Source: an uncultured Coriobacteriaceae bacterium (GTDB taxonomy: Bacteria; Actinomycetota; Coriobacteriia; Coriobacteriales; Atopobiaceae). Taken from it: 56,002 nt of DNA. Location: contig CADAQM010000037.1 in NCBI GenBank assembly GCA_902790135.1, forward strand, positions 1 to 56,002, read 5' to 3'. This document shows positions 1 to 10,091 of the stretch, one piece after another (position 1 is the first letter of the stretch; every line of letters begins with the position of its first letter). Under the pieces are notes generated by a model. That model searched no databases. It was not told the origin of the DNA and saw nothing but the letters and a program-made list of their open reading frames with translations. Both the position numbers and the translations under genes were made by a program.

Positions 1-83
1 GTAAGCCGGACTCCTTCAAGACCGAGCCTAACCCACGCCGCCACTCGATGGCCACTGCTTCACAGAGTGAGGTCCCGATCACT

Positions 84-3068
84 CTACATATCGTCTAGTC
101 CCTCGGGTGCCATGGGGATCATATCCCTAAGAGGTATACAACAACCGTAGGAGAGATCGAAGTCCCATACAGGGCCAGACGCTATCAAAGAGTCCTCACC
201 TTTGTCCTTGTAGAAGAATGTTGACGACCATTGGAGGTAATCTGGATCTCTCGAGAGCTCGTTGATGAGCGTGAATCTGACGAGAGACTCAACGTCGAAG
301 AACGCGGCAATGTCCCCATCAGCCCGTTGCGCTTCGTTTATCGCGCGCTGGAACAGCTCGCTGATGTACTTGACCTCACCATAGCTCGCATCCTCAGGCG
401 ACTTGACCACAAAGAATCCGGCGCTCGTCTCGAACCAGCTGCGTTCCTGCTTGTAGTAGGCATTGTCCATTTCGATCAGATAGCCACCCGAAACGTCGTC
501 GGGATCAATCATGTCGGTGACGTATTGGAACACGAACCCAAACTCATTCGTATCCTGTGCGATGGGGTGATCTGACGTGTCACCGTTTAGGCCCTCGTTA
601 TCCTTCTCGAGATCATAAATGTCAACTCGCCCGTCATCAATCTGAACCTTTTCGCTCAGCTGATATGTGCCCCGATACTCACCGTCGTAATACAGGTCGA
701 CGAACTCGCAGTCAGGCGTATCCTCGACACCAAGAGCAAGTGCCAGCTTCTTTGTCATGTAGTCACGAACCAAGGAAGCATCCAAGAGATTGCCAAGCAA
801 AACCCACGTCTTTGACTTGTTGTCTTTGGATCCATCGATAAGGCTCGTCTTCTTGGACAGCTTTATCTGATAGGACTTCTTGTCATACAGCCAAGTGCCA
901 TTGCCCCTTCCCTTGATCTGCGTAAGATCACCGTCATAGACGACCTCACCACCCTCGGTCACCAGCAGCATGCTTCCCGTTGTCTTGTTGTTGTGGGTGG
1001 GACTCGACTCAACCCAGTAGCGCCCCTCGCTCACTGGGTCGTCACTCATTATGAACAGCGCACGGATGTTTGCAGAGGTCAACACATGCACGGGATTTGC
1101 AATGGTCGAGCCCGAGGGTCTAATCCAAATGAGATGTCCGCCCACTTCATCCACATCGAGACCTGCCGTAAGGTCTATGGACTCCAACTGATCGTGGGTA
1201 AGGAACACGCCATTCTTTGATGCTGCAACTTCGGCAAGTCCGCCATCTTTGGGCGACAGATAACCGAGGCATATATCCGTTTCGTCAGCATAGGAAGGAA
1301 GGAGAAGGTATGTCTCGCCGTCCACCCTGCTACTAAACACCTTTTGCTCGGCAGAATCATCTTGATTGTTCACCACAGCACACACATCTGTGATACCAAG
1401 CCCTTCCGAACGGAGTGCTTTGAACACGAAGAGCTGGCTTGCCGTTCCGTTGGATCTGTAACCCTGCACATTGGTGCCCGACTCGAACCTCCGACTCTTG
1501 ACATCCAATGCAAGACCTGTGGCAGAGACAAAGGCCGCGCCATTTGCTCCAGGCTTTATCGTCCAGAGTTTCGAGTCTGTGAGCGGAAGGCCTGCTTCGA
1601 GCTCGACATTGGTCCCAAGAGCAGTCATTCCTCCCTCCAGGCCAAGGAACAACCCGCTGCCGAGGCATCGTATTGTGTAAAGGCCACTTCGGTACTCGAC
1701 GATCTCAAATGACTGCGCAGTGGTTCCGTTGAGCCGATAAAGCTGAATGTTGGTCCCTACGTCCGTCTTGCCTCCCTTGGCATCAAGACCAAACCTCGTT
1801 GCGGCAAAGGGTTGAATGAGGTAGCAACCATCTGCAACGGCAGACGTCTGGGAAAGAGCCCAATGTTGTGCGCGCGTACCGTTTCGTTTGTACTGCTGGA
1901 TGTTTGCCCCATTTGCCGCGCTGCCACCACGGACATCCAAAGCCATTCCCGAGACGCGGGAGACGATGACGAAGCCATCACCCTCGGGCTCAATTGACCA
2001 CTGTTGTGCCGCCGACCCGTTGGGGCGATACTGTTGGACGTTGGCGCCGCTCTTCCTTGAAGCACCTGCAACATCGAGAGCCATCCCCGAAGCTACCGAG
2101 GCAATGGTGTAGTAACCAGACCTTACGTCATAAGCAACCGAAAAACGCTGCGCATTCGTACCGTTCGATTCGTATGTCTGAGCGCTGGCCGAAGATGCCA
2201 GTGACGCCCCTTTGATGTCAATGACCTTGTTCTTTGCAACTCCCGACGCAATCGAATAGACTCCATCCTCGACGCTCCGCGTGTCATTAAGTATCCAAAG
2301 GTTGGACCTCTCCGAATACTCATGCAACTCAAGCGAGCCGGAGGAGGCATTGTATCCGAGAACGAGCATGCTGCCACTGGCAGTCTTGAGGGCGGAGTAT
2401 AGGCAATAGATTCCGTCAGCCGATGAAGAGACGATCCACCGCTGGGCATCGGACTTGTTCCAGGAGTATTGCTGGACCACAGCCCCGGCTTTCGCACTGG
2501 CCCCCTTGACATCAAGCACCTTGTCCGAGTTGACATTGAATAGGTAGCTGTACTCGCTGTCCTCGATCGGCTCTATCCTGAATCGCTGCGCTGCGGTTGA
2601 ATTTGCAGGGTAAAGACGAGCAGAGGCCTCATTGGACTTAGATCCCGCGGCAATATCCACAACCATCGAGAGATTGTCGGCAGGGGTTATCGTCACCACT
2701 GTCGTCTCTTCCACGGCAGAGACAGGTTCGTGGCTTTCATCCAACTGCTGCCCGCCGTCACCTTCCTGCCTCTGTTCTGCGTTATCGTCGCCAGCTGTCT
2801 CTGTCGTCAATCCGTCGTTCGATGTTAGGGAGCCGCTTGAATCGGAACACTCGTCTTCCCCACCAGCGTCCACAAAGCCTTCGGACACCAAATCGGCATC
2901 GGCACTCTCATCTCCGGCTTCTTCGGGCGCCATCTGTTCCTGAGAAAGAGGAGGATTCGTCTGAAGGGAATCATCGGACACCTCGGATGCGGAGGCACTG
3001 ATGGGGTACGCGATACCAATGAGGCAACAAATGCATACGGTAAGGAGGCGGAGATATCGATGGTTCAT
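84..3068 (-). CDS. Secreted RICIN-repeat / CotH-kinase protein, 3' end apparently decayed
   Basis: Predicted exported protein of 994 aa. A signal peptide (residues 1-28, KR-poor with a long hydrophobic core ending ISASA) is followed by an acidic Ser/Glu/Asp-rich spacer to about 125. Next is an array of roughly 45-residue ricin-B-like units (125-555) with recurring 'LDVxGxSxxxGxNVQxYxxNGTxAQ' signatures, then a linker and a CotH protein-kinase domain (about 655-994). CotH hallmarks seen are GRGNGTW...KKSYQIKL near 722, DGEYRGTYQLSEKV near 795 and the metal-site WDFDLSYG near 966. CotH-family enzymes phosphorylate protein substrates; the RICIN array probably binds glycans. I use the ATG at 3068 (upstream AGGA, spacing about 8) rather than the GTG-side ORF start at 3095, which has no spaced ribosome-binding site. 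The protein stops only 27 residues after WDFDLSYG, earlier than family members; the missing tail is discernible in other frames downstream. Confidence 0.85.
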   Translation of the reverse strand: MNHRYLRLLTVCICCLIGIAYPISASASEVSDDSLQTNPPLSQEQMAPEEAGDESADADLVSEGFVDAGGEDECSDSSGSLTSNDGLTTETAGDDNAEQRQEGDGGQQLDESHEPVSAVEETTVVTITPADNLSMVVDIAAGSKSNEASARLYPANSTAAQRFRIEPIEDSEYSYLFNVNSDKVLDVKGASAKAGAVVQQYSWNKSDAQRWIVSSSADGIYCLYSALKTASGSMLVLGYNASSGSLELHEYSERSNLWILNDTRSVEDGVYSIASGVAKNKVIDIKGASLASSASAQTYESNGTNAQRFSVAYDVRSGYYTIASVASGMALDVAGASRKSGANVQQYRPNGSAAQQWSIEPEGDGFVIVSRVSGMALDVRGGSAANGANIQQYKRNGTRAQHWALSQTSAVADGCYLIQPFAATRFGLDAKGGKTDVGTNIQLYRLNGTTAQSFEIVEYRSGLYTIRCLGSGLFLGLEGGMTALGTNVELEAGLPLTDSKLWTIKPGANGAAFVSATGLALDVKSRRFESGTNVQGYRSNGTASQLFVFKALRSEGLGITDVCAVVNNQDDSAEQKVFSSRVDGETYLLLPSYADETDICLGYLSPKDGGLAEVAASKNGVFLTHDQLESIDLTAGLDVDEVGGHLIWIRPSGSTIANPVHVLTSANIRALFIMSDDPVSEGRYWVESSPTHNNKTTGSMLLVTEGGEVVYDGDLTQIKGRGNGTWLYDKKSYQIKLSKKTSLIDGSKDNKSKTWVLLGNLLDASLVRDYMTKKLALALGVEDTPDCEFVDLYYDGEYRGTYQLSEKVQIDDGRVDIYDLEKDNEGLNGDTSDHPIAQDTNEFGFVFQYVTDMIDPDDVSGGYLIEMDNAYYKQERSWFETSAGFFVVKSPEDASYGEVKYISELFQRAINEAQRADGDIAAFFDVESLVRFTLINELSRDPDYLQWSSTFFYKDKGEDSLIASGPVWDFDLSYGCCIPLRDMIPMAPEGLDDM

Positions 3069-3141
3069 GTTCGGATTCCTAACTGCGACGACCATTCCCA
3101 GTCATCGGGTGCTCCCTCTCAATACGTAGGATTGTCGAACG

Positions 3142-3147
3142 ATGATA
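3142..3147 (-). promoter_or_regulatory. Putative extended -10 for the RICIN-CotH gene
   Basis: On the minus strand TATCAT is preceded by TGC, making an extended -10 (TGCTATCAT). No good -35 is visible. A start site near 3135 would place the 5' end upstream of the chosen ATG at 3068. Confidence 0.4.
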
Positions 3148-3215
3148 GCATTTTGGACACCGTTCTAACTGGTGCACCAATCAATGGGATGGGCCGTTAC
3201 GTCAGTCGAAACGCA

Positions 3216-3246
3216 TAAAAAAATGCCAACCGCATAGGGCTGGCAT
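3216..3246 (-). terminator. Intrinsic terminator of tRNA-Asn
   Basis: On the minus strand a 9-bp stem (ATGCCAGCC / GGTTGGCAT, one G-U pair) with a 6-nt loop is followed directly by seven U residues (3216-3222). It begins 10 nt after the encoded CCA end of the tRNA. Confidence 0.85.
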
Positions 3247-3256
3247 CTGAGTAATC

Positions 3257-3331
3257 TGGCTCCCCGGGTAGGATTCGAACCTACGACATACGGATTAACA
3301 GTCCGCTGCGCTACCACTGCGCCACCGGGGA
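3257..3331 (-). tRNA. tRNA-Asn (anticodon GTT)
   Basis: 75 nt including an encoded CCA. The acceptor stem TCCCCGG pairs with CCGGGGA and the discriminator is G. The D-loop has GTGGTAGC, the anticodon loop CTGTTAA gives GTT, and the T-arm has GTAGGTTCGAATCCTAC. It is transcribed from its own promoter (3354-3382) and ends in its own terminator, so it is a single-gene unit between rpoD and the RICIN-CotH gene. Confidence 0.97.
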
Positions 3332-3353
3332 ATAAGGCGTTGCGCAAGAAAGA

Positions 3354-3382
3354 ATAATAGGAGAATCTATTCTCTTGCGCAA
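3354..3382 (-). promoter_or_regulatory. tRNA-Asn promoter
   Basis: On the minus strand -35 TTGCGC (3377-3382) and -10 TATTAT (3354-3359) are separated by exactly 17 nt, and the tRNA begins about 22 nt downstream of the -10. The -35 lies inside a CTTGCGCAAG palindrome; a second TTGCGCAAG copy lies at 3340-3348, between the -10 and the tRNA. Confidence 0.65.
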
Positions 3383-3433
3383 GTCACAATTTGAACTTTT
3401 TTGAGTTCCCGCAAGATAGCCCGTCCATGAGAA

Positions 3434-3459
3434 GGGAGCGTCGGTTTCCCGACGCTCCC
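3434..3459 (-). terminator. Terminator after rpoD
   Basis: A perfect 11-bp stem (GGGAGCGTCGG / CCGACGCTCCC) with a GAAA tetraloop on the minus strand lies 10 nt after the rpoD stop codon. The following tract is only TTCTC, so termination strength is uncertain. It closes the rimP-to-rpoD operon. Confidence 0.7.
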
Positions 3460-3469
3460 CATGAGTCCG

Positions 3470-4834
<1,365 letters not shown>

Positions 4835-4879
4835 CCTTTCTACATAAGACTTTTGGATGATACCCGCTTTTGTCTTGCT

Positions 4880-6697
4880 TTAAACAACCGAAGGAAGACG
4901 TTTCGTCAATTCACCAATCCTTTTTTGGAGTTCGGTGGCTCGTCTGAAGAGATTCTGGGTCTCCTCCCCCACGGGAGCCGAGCCTTGCGTGCGCAACCGT
5001 CCTCTGATCTGCTGCACTTCGCGTCTGCATGAAGCCAGCTCAACAGTGTCGAGCAGGAATTCGACCTTGTTCTCCACGTCCATGTCCTCGAGCACCGCAA
5101 TGCGACCGCCCGCGAGAATGCGGGGAGCCTCGGCAACCACGCTCTGAGCTGCCGCAACCACGTCCCGAGGAGGCGTTCCCTCCGGCGTGGCGAGCATGGC
5201 CCATGCCATCGCCTCGTTGCGCGAGTCGGACCAGGTGAAAGTTGCGATACGGTCGCCATGGGGGCGCACGGCATCGGGAGCCGTAGCCATGAGCGCCAGA
5301 AGCTCCCGCTCGGCCGTAGCCTGGAAGCGCTCGTCGGAAGAGAACATAGAGAGATCATCCTTGTAGACGGGCTGCCGCACGGGTGCGATCGCCTGTTCCT
5401 GCATGGGTTGGCGACGCACCGGACGCTCGCGAATGCGACGACGCGCCTCCTCCGCGCTGGTGCCGAGCATCTGTGCGACCTGTGCGGCATACCCGTCGAG
5501 CAGCACGGAATCCTTGAGCGGCGCCAGCACCTCCGCAAGGCTGTCGAGAGCGGCCACCCGCTGCCCCGGAACCGACAGGTCGAAGGCGGCGAGCCGGCGC
5601 TCGAAGACGAAGTCCATCAGCGGACGAGCCTCCGCCAGACGCGCACGCAGCGCGTCGACGCCATGGTCGGCAAGATACTCCGCAGGGTCCTGGTTGTCCG
5701 GGAGAACTACGCACACCATGTCGAGCTGGGTCTTGTCCAAAAACTGCACGGCGCGCTCCGCAGCCTTCTGGCCTGCGGCGTCACCGTCGAACAAGCATAT
5801 GATGCGACTCTTGGCAAAGCCGGAGATGGCGCGCACGTGATCCACCGAGAAAGAGGTCCCAAGCGCTGCGACCGCGTTGGAGAGCCCTGCCTCGTGCATG
5901 GCGATGACATCGGTATAGCCCTCACAGACTATGGCCTCGCCAGTGGAGACCATGGCATCCTTGGCCCTGTCGAAGGCAAAGAGATGCTTGGACTTGTGGA
6001 AGACTGGCGTCTCCTTGGTGTTGAGGTACTTGGGCTTGGCATCGCCCATCACGCGCCCACCAAAGGCGATCGTGCGCCCCTGGCGGTCGTGGATGGGAAA
6101 CATCACGCGTTCGTAGAAGCGGTCGCGCAGGCGCCCGCCGCTCTCCAGCGCCAGGTCTGCAGCCACCAGCTCGGCGGGAGTGAATCCCTTTGAGCGCAGG
6201 TGGGAGACGAGCTTGCCGTTGCCGGGGGCATAGCCGAGCTTCCAGCTGCGGCAGACCGCCGAGCCGAAGCCACGGCCGCCAAGGTAGCGCCTGGCGGTGT
6301 CTGGCCCCTGCCCGCGGCCGCGCAACAGCATCGTGTTGTAGTAGTCCTCAGCCATCGTGAGCGCCTCGACGAGACGGTTGCGGCGCGGACCGCGCGGACC
6401 GCCCTGCTCCTCCGCAAGCTCGATGCCAGCGCGGTCGGCCAGGTAGCGGATGGAGTCGGGGAAGTCGAGCGACTCGCGCTTCATCACGTAGGCGAAGACG
6501 TCGCCGGACTCGCCACAGCCAAAGCACTTCCACAGGCCCGTCTGGGGGTCCACATGGAACGACGGGCTCTTCTCCTGGTGGAAAGGACAGCAGCCCCAGA
6601 AGGTGTTGCCCCGCTGGCGCAGCTCGACCGTCTCGCCCACGAGGGCGAGCACGTCGGTCGCCTGGCGAACCCGCTCCTTGTCCTCGTCAGTGATCAC
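4880..6697 (-). CDS. dnaG: DNA primase
   Basis: Primase making RNA primers at the replication fork, 605 aa. The N-terminal CHC2 zinc finger is visible (CCPFHQEKSPSFHVD ... CFGCGESGDVF, residues about 36-65). The catalytic core carries the TOPRIM motifs (VCEGYTDVIAMHEAG near 255 and FDGDAAGQKAAERA near 303). A C-terminal helical DnaB-interacting domain ends in ELQKRIGELTKRL. I place the start at the GTG at 6697: it has GGAGGTGAG eight nt upstream and overlaps the ribF stop by GTGA. The longer ATG-led reading (6733) would overlap ribF by 40 nt. It is cotranscribed with rpoD, as in macromolecular-synthesis operons. Confidence 0.96.
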   Translation of the reverse strand: MITDEDKERVRQATDVLALVGETVELRQRGNTFWGCCPFHQEKSPSFHVDPQTGLWKCFGCGESGDVFAYVMKRESLDFPDSIRYLADRAGIELAEEQGGPRGPRRNRLVEALTMAEDYYNTMLLRGRGQGPDTARRYLGGRGFGSAVCRSWKLGYAPGNGKLVSHLRSKGFTPAELVAADLALESGGRLRDRFYERVMFPIHDRQGRTIAFGGRVMGDAKPKYLNTKETPVFHKSKHLFAFDRAKDAMVSTGEAIVCEGYTDVIAMHEAGLSNAVAALGTSFSVDHVRAISGFAKSRIICLFDGDAAGQKAAERAVQFLDKTQLDMVCVVLPDNQDPAEYLADHGVDALRARLAEARPLMDFVFERRLAAFDLSVPGQRVAALDSLAEVLAPLKDSVLLDGYAAQVAQMLGTSAEEARRRIRERPVRRQPMQEQAIAPVRQPVYKDDLSMFSSDERFQATAERELLALMATAPDAVRPHGDRIATFTWSDSRNEAMAWAMLATPEGTPPRDVVAAAQSVVAEAPRILAGGRIAVLEDMDVENKVEFLLDTVELASCRREVQQIRGRLRTQGSAPVGEETQNLFRRATELQKRIGELTKRLPSVV

Positions 6698-7722
6698 GAG
6701 CTCACCTCCACTCCCGCTGCGCCTATGTTGCAACGTACCCAGTCTATGTTGCCGAGAACCACCTGCTCAAGCTCAGCGAGCGATGAGAAGGGGCGAGAGG
6801 CGCGGAGCCACTCCACAAACAGCACCGAGAGCTCGCTGCCATACAGGTCGCCCTCGAAGCCGATCAGGTTCGCCTCGAGGAAGAAGCTGTCGTGGTCGCC
6901 GGTGAAGGTGGGCGGCTTGCCGACGTTTGCCGCCGCAGGCCACGCGCGGACGCCATCGGTCACGATGCAGGCGTAGACGCCCTCGGAAGGCATGCAGATG
7001 CGCGAGTCGCACTCGACGTTTGCCGTGGGGAAGCCGAACGAGGTGCCTTCTCCCCTGCCGTGCGCCACCGTGCCACGCACGTAGTGGCAGCGATTCAGGA
7101 GCTCAGCAGCCTCGGCTACCTTGCCCTGGGCGAGCAGGGAGCGAATGCGCGTGGACGAGACGGTCTGCCCGCCCCGTGCGAGCAGGGGCCTGGAAACCGC
7201 ATCAAAGCCCAACTCGCGACCGAGGGCTGCGAGCGTGCCGACATCTCCGGCACCTCGTGCGCCAAAGCGGAAGTTCTCCCCCACATGGACGGCGCGCAGG
7301 GGACCCAGGCGCTGGCCGAGCATCTCGAGAAACGCCCGCGGGGACAACGCGGCCAGGTCATGGTCGAAGGGCAGGACGATAACGTCGTCGACGCCGAGTG
7401 TGTGACAGAGCCTGACACGGTCGGACACGCCGAGCAGGCGTGCCTCGTGTCCCTGGCTCGTCAGGAGCTCCGATGGATCGGGATCGAAGGTGACCACCAC
7501 TGCAGGAACGCCGCGGGTGCGAGCATCCTCCACGCAGGCCGAGATGAGGTCGCGATGGCCGAGGTGAACGCCGTCGAATGCCCCGATTACGATGGCAACG
7601 CCGTCATCTGAGCGGGATGGTACCGGCTCAAAGGGCACGTCGTCACTGCGAGAGAGACCTGCCGCCCTCACCAGGGCACGCAGGTCTTCGGGGGTATAGG
7701 GATATCCGTTTGCAAGCCTCAT
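6694..7722 (-). CDS. ribF: Bifunctional riboflavin kinase / FAD synthetase
   Basis: Converts riboflavin to FMN and FMN to FAD; 342 aa, slightly long because of an N-terminal extension of about 40 residues (GYPYTPEDLRALVRAAG). The nucleotidyltransferase domain shows GAFDGVHLGHRDLI (about 47-60) and the SSTRIRSLL motif (about 182). The C-terminal riboflavin-kinase domain has HGRGEGTSFGFPTANV (about 219-234). The ATG overlaps the truB stop (ATGA) and the stop overlaps the dnaG start (GTGA), which implies translational coupling on both sides. Confidence 0.96.
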   Translation of the reverse strand: MRLANGYPYTPEDLRALVRAAGLSRSDDVPFEPVPSRSDDGVAIVIGAFDGVHLGHRDLISACVEDARTRGVPAVVVTFDPDPSELLTSQGHEARLLGVSDRVRLCHTLGVDDVIVLPFDHDLAALSPRAFLEMLGQRLGPLRAVHVGENFRFGARGAGDVGTLAALGRELGFDAVSRPLLARGGQTVSSTRIRSLLAQGKVAEAAELLNRCHYVRGTVAHGRGEGTSFGFPTANVECDSRICMPSEGVYACIVTDGVRAWPAAANVGKPPTFTGDHDSFFLEANLIGFEGDLYGSELSVLFVEWLRASRPFSSLAELEQVVLGNIDWVRCNIGAAGVEVSS

Positions 7723-8651
7723 CGCCGCACCCCCACGATGCCGTCGGGGAAGGTTGCCACGCTCGCCAGCCTTCGCCCGCGCAGCTCCCAGACACCATGG
7801 AGGCGCCCGTCGCGCACCATGCAGACGCGTGCCCCCTGCTCGAGGTTGCCAGATTGCCCTGCAGGGACTGAGCGTCCGCAGCGCACGTCCTCAAGCTCGC
7901 TCTCCGACAGGGAGCGGAGGGGCAGGCCTAGCGCTTCCACAGGGTCAAGTGCGTGTGCGAGCACCTCAGTCGTGCTCATGCGCTCGAGCTCCTCGAGCGT
8001 GAGGCATCCCGCCTGACCAATCGGGCCGGACGAGGTGCGCCGCAGACCACAGAGATGGGCAGCGGTGCCCATGCTGCGTCCGAGGTCTCGCGCGATGCTG
8101 CGCACGTAGGTTCCCTTAGACACATGCAAAGAGCAGGTCCAGACCAGGCCGTCTGTGGTGTCGACGTCCTCGAGGACCGCCTCGTGGATGGTCACATGGC
8201 GTACGGGAAGCTCGACCTGCTCGCCCGAACGAGCGCGGTCGTAAGCGCGCTTGCCATCGATCGAGATGGCTGAGTATGCGGGGGGAACCTGGTCGCAGGG
8301 CCCCACGAGTGAGGCCACGACGGCAGCGGCAACCGCGGGCTCGCCAAGGCGGCTCGGCACCTCGGCCGTGCGTGTCACCTCGCCCTCGGCATCGTCGGTC
8401 GAGGTCTCGGCCCCAAAGCGGATGCGGGCCTCGTAGCGCTTGTCGTCAAGAGTGAGCATGCCTAAAAGGCGCGTTGACTGACCGACACCCACGACCAGCA
8501 CACCAGAGGCGGCAGGGTCGAGGGTGCCCGCATGACCCACACGTCGCTCGCCCAGGATGCGACGCACGCGATTGACCACGTCGTGGCTTGAGAGGCCGAG
8601 GGGCTTGTCTATGGCGAGGAGGCAGCTAATGCCACTGGTCCCGCGCCTCAC
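7719..8651 (-). CDS. truB: tRNA pseudouridine-55 synthase
   Basis: Makes pseudouridine 55 in the T-loop of tRNAs; 310 aa. The family start LLAIDKPLGLSSHDVVNRVRR (about 11-31) and the catalytic-Asp motif GHAGTLDPAASGVLVVGVG (Asp near 44) are clear, as is the KGTYVRSIARDLG motif near 178. A C-terminal extension of about 60 residues resembles the actinobacterial TruB C-terminal/PUA-like region. It starts at a GTG that overlaps the nrnA stop (GTGA) and ends in an ATGA overlap with ribF. Confidence 0.95.
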   Translation of the reverse strand: MRRGTSGISCLLAIDKPLGLSSHDVVNRVRRILGERRVGHAGTLDPAASGVLVVGVGQSTRLLGMLTLDDKRYEARIRFGAETSTDDAEGEVTRTAEVPSRLGEPAVAAAVVASLVGPCDQVPPAYSAISIDGKRAYDRARSGEQVELPVRHVTIHEAVLEDVDTTDGLVWTCSLHVSKGTYVRSIARDLGRSMGTAAHLCGLRRTSSGPIGQAGCLTLEELERMSTTEVLAHALDPVEALGLPLRSLSESELEDVRCGRSVPAGQSGNLEQGARVCMVRDGRLHGVWELRGRRLASVATFPDGIVGVRR

Positions 8652-9679
8652 AAGGCATCAGGCTCCTGTCGCGCGTCCTTGTTGTAGAGCTCCTTGAGCA
8701 GCGGCAGCGCAGCGCAGAGCGCATCGTCGACACCACCCTCGATCGTGAAGCCGGAGGCGGCCCGATGGCCTCCCCCGCCCAGGGCACGCGCCACGCCGGA
8801 GATGTCGTGCTCGCCCTTGGAACGAAGGTTGCCACGCACCTTGCCGCCCGGCACCTCTTTGAGGAAGAGCGCGATCTCGGAGCCGGCGACGGAGCGCACT
8901 ACGTCCACGAGGCCATCAGACTCGTCCAGGCTTGCACCGGTGCGCTCGATATCGGCGACCGTGGCGTAGCTGTAGGCGATGCGACCGCGCTCGAAGGTGG
9001 TAACACGCCCCATGACCAGCGACTTGAGATGCAGGAACTGCAGGCGGAAGCTCTGGTAGACGTTGAGCGAGACCTCGCTCGGGCTCGCACCGCACGACAC
9101 GAGCTTGCTGGCGACCTGGAAGGCCTCTGCATCGGCGTTCTGGTATTGGAAGCGGCCCGTGTCGGTAGCAATCGCGCAGAAAAGGCACTGCGCGACGTCG
9201 GGGGTGATCTCGAGGCCCAAGTGTTCGGCGAACTCGGCGACAATCACGCCTGCGGCAGCTGCCTCAGGCCTAATAAGTGCCGCATTGCCCTCGGGCTTCT
9301 CGCAGGGGTGATGGTCGATGATGGCCATCGTCCTCGCACGCCTCATGACCTGCTCGCCATGGTTGAGGCGACTCGGCTGCGAGAGGTCGACGCAAATAAA
9401 GAGGTCGGGATTGCCCTCGTAGGCAGAGGCTGCGACAAGCTCGCCAGCCCCTGCCAGGAAGGTGTAGATGCGCGGGCAGGGATCGTCGTCCGCCAGAAGG
9501 CAGACGACCTCCTTGCGCGGCCAGCGCTGCTCGATCAGCATCTTGAGGGCAAGCTGTGAGCCCAGCGCGTCGCCGTCGGGATTGGTGTGGGCGCAGATGG
9601 CAATGGTCTGCGCCTCACCGATCAGGTAGGCAATCGCGTCGAACAGGTCCTCCTGCTCGGCGCCAGTGCTCGTCTTCAT
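8648..9679 (-). CDS. nrnA: DHH/DHHA1 phosphoesterase (nanoRNase / pAp phosphatase, NrnA type)
   Basis: Cytosolic bifunctional oligoribonuclease and pAp phosphatase family, 343 aa. The DHH domain shows HTNPDGDALGSQLAL (about 31-45), the DHH triad in AIIDHHPCEKP (about 120) and ATDTGRFQYQNAD (about 170). The DHHA1 domain has the terminal GGGHRAASGFTI glycine-rich motif (about 305). The gene sits between rbfA and truB, the usual place in actinobacteria and firmicutes. The ATG has AGGGGAG at good spacing, 8 nt after the rbfA stop. Confidence 0.93.
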   Translation of the reverse strand: MKTSTGAEQEDLFDAIAYLIGEAQTIAICAHTNPDGDALGSQLALKMLIEQRWPRKEVVCLLADDDPCPRIYTFLAGAGELVAASAYEGNPDLFICVDLSQPSRLNHGEQVMRRARTMAIIDHHPCEKPEGNAALIRPEAAAAGVIVAEFAEHLGLEITPDVAQCLFCAIATDTGRFQYQNADAEAFQVASKLVSCGASPSEVSLNVYQSFRLQFLHLKSLVMGRVTTFERGRIAYSYATVADIERTGASLDESDGLVDVVRSVAGSEIALFLKEVPGGKVRGNLRSKGEHDISGVARALGGGGHRAASGFTIEGGVDDALCAALPLLKELYNKDARQEPDAL

Positions 9680-9687
9680 GGACTCCC

Positions 9688-10083
9688 CTATTCTTCGGGA
9701 GCGGCTTCGATCGGGTAGCCGTCCTCGTCCTTCTCGACAGAGAGCGTCTCGGGCACGTTCTGCAGTGCCCTCGAGATGCGCTCGGCCTCGTCCGCGGTGG
9801 TGTCAATGCGAAAAACCAGCTCAGGGGTGACGCGCCAGCCGAGGGCACGGCCCAGAAGCGAGCGGATGCGGCCCTTGGCGCGTGCCAGGGCCACCTCAGC
9901 GGCCTCGTAGCGAGCGGAGTCGCAGCTGATGTAGGCTACGACGACGCTCTTGTCCACCGAGACCTCGCAGCCCGTGAGCGTCACGAGCTCCAGGTCGGGG
10001 TCGGACACCTCGAACAGCAAGATGTAGCCGAGCTTTTCCTGGGCCTGCTGGCCCATGCGGCGGGAGTTCTGGTTGCGCTTCAC
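9688..10083 (-). CDS. rbfA: 30S ribosome-binding factor A
   Basis: Assists maturation of the 16S rRNA 5' end in the 30S subunit; 131 aa, typical size. The KH-like fold is recognisable from DPDLELVTLTGCEVSVDKSVVVAYIS and LGRALGWRVTPELVFRIDTTADE (spread over 28-95). It begins with GTG at 10083, preceded by AGGTGAGG, 8 nt after the infB stop. It lacks the longer acidic tail of enterobacterial RbfA, having only a short PIEAAPEE end. Confidence 0.94.
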   Translation of the reverse strand: MKRNQNSRRMGQQAQEKLGYILLFEVSDPDLELVTLTGCEVSVDKSVVVAYISCDSARYEAAEVALARAKGRIRSLLGRALGWRVTPELVFRIDTTADEAERISRALQNVPETLSVEKDEDGYPIEAAPEE

Positions 10084-10091
10084 GGCCTCAC

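Noticed and set aside
1400..2700. Repeated short DNA motifs in the RICIN arrays as a CRISPR or DNA repeat locus
   Set aside because: They are degenerate, in-frame protein repeats of about 45 codons, not identical DNA repeats with spacers.
3257..3331. tRNA-Asn as attachment site of an integrated element containing the CotH gene
   Set aside because: No direct repeat of the tRNA 3' end, integrase or phage gene is visible in the window; the left side is cut off, so it cannot be supported.
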